A stretch of 64,000 bases of DNA from Echinarachnius parma (taxonomy: Eukaryota > Echinodermata > Echinoidea > Clypeasteroida > Echinarachniidae). Each line of letters begins with the position of its first letter. Position 1 is the first letter of the stretch. This document shows, in pieces, positions 63,619 through 64,000 of the stretch. The notes under the pieces were generated by a model. It had not been told where the DNA came from. It saw only the letters and a list, made by a program, of their open reading frames with translations, and searched no databases. Both the position numbers and the translations under genes were made by a program. Location of the stretch: the NCBI GenBank assembly GCA_037951105.1, contig JBAMJV010001281.1, positions 1 through 64,000 on the forward strand, written 5' to 3'.

Positions 63619-64000
63619 TTGTCCTTATCCATTTTTTAAAAATCAATTATAATTGGACATATACATGAAGGCAAAATGCAAAGTTACCCGCTTTGAGAAA
63701 AAGGGAAACATTTGATAAATGTAATCATTTGATAATGTAATATATGTATTTAACTTCAACATAATCTAATCCTGATCTGACGAGGATGATAATTTCATTT
63801 TTAAATTAAATAAACATACCCAAAAATGGTAACACCGGTCCCAGTGCCATACAAATTCTTCTCCACCCCCTTCACAAGTTGCAGAGAAGAACACGAATTT
63901 ATACTTGTCATCTCTCGACTTCTATTGACAGCTTGGTCAGAGTGGGTTAAAAATGTACCGCGAGTTTTGGGAGCGTGATGGTAGCCCTAGACATTTACAT
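63619..64000. other. Upstream flank of the 694-residue ORF
   Basis: AT-rich DNA directly upstream of the start codon; no promoter element or further exon could be identified. Confidence 0.4.

Overview
Eukaryotic nuclear DNA, AT-rich, with long introns, canonical GT/AG splice sites and very dense small transposons. A secreted mosaic protein that joins CUB and EGF domains to a C-terminal avidin-like domain is the hallmark of echinoderm fibropellins. An echinoderm or a close marine invertebrate deuterostome is therefore the best guess. This is inference from gene content; nothing here fixes the species.

Four protein-coding loci can be supported. (1) About 1.49-25.43 kb, minus strand: a roughly 1060-residue secreted or matrix protein rebuilt from 17 exons, all in compatible phase. 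The order is signal peptide, CUB, LDLa, frizzled cysteine-rich domain, S1 serine protease with an intact catalytic triad, CUB, CUB, four EGF modules and an avidin-like domain. I know of no described family with this order. It looks like a corin-type Fz/LDLa protease merged with a fibropellin-type EGF/avidin tail. (2) 35.64-43.45 kb, plus strand: an EXOG/ENDOG-family nuclease, 5'-incomplete. The exon carrying the active-site histidine is duplicated in tandem, and the reading frame permits only one copy per transcript. Decayed extra copies of the next exon and of the last exon lie between the working exons. (3) 52.38-57.01 kb, plus strand: the 3' part of an acidic coiled-coil protein I do not recognise. 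(4) 61.53-63.62 kb, minus strand: a 694-codon uninterrupted, lysine/serine-rich ORF I do not recognise.

The rest is a mobile-element landscape. Inside the first gene's longest intron (6.25-13.0 kb) sits a 5.7-kb GC-rich insertion bounded by about 165-bp inverted repeats and packed with CCTGG...CCAGG mini-hairpins and 11-bp tandem repeats. Several short inverted-repeat families recur: family A (TTAA-flanked, AGGGATAGTTGAG ends, six copies), family C (AGGGATCTAGTAAC ends, six copies), a GGGCCC...GCAACGGGGCC family, and a TA-flanked 1.6-kb element with subterminal repeats. Two nested insertions can be compared with uninterrupted copies in this same window, which gives internal empty sites. A minus-strand non-LTR retrotransposon fragment (36.59-38.28 kb) carries three later insertions. 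Intergenic DNA also holds a 290-bp GAA tract, a large CA tract, a decayed satellite of about 155-180 bp (46.3-47.4 kb), and two clusters of spaced short motifs (CGTCACGGACATTAC and GTAACGTCAGTTAC) that no gene explains.
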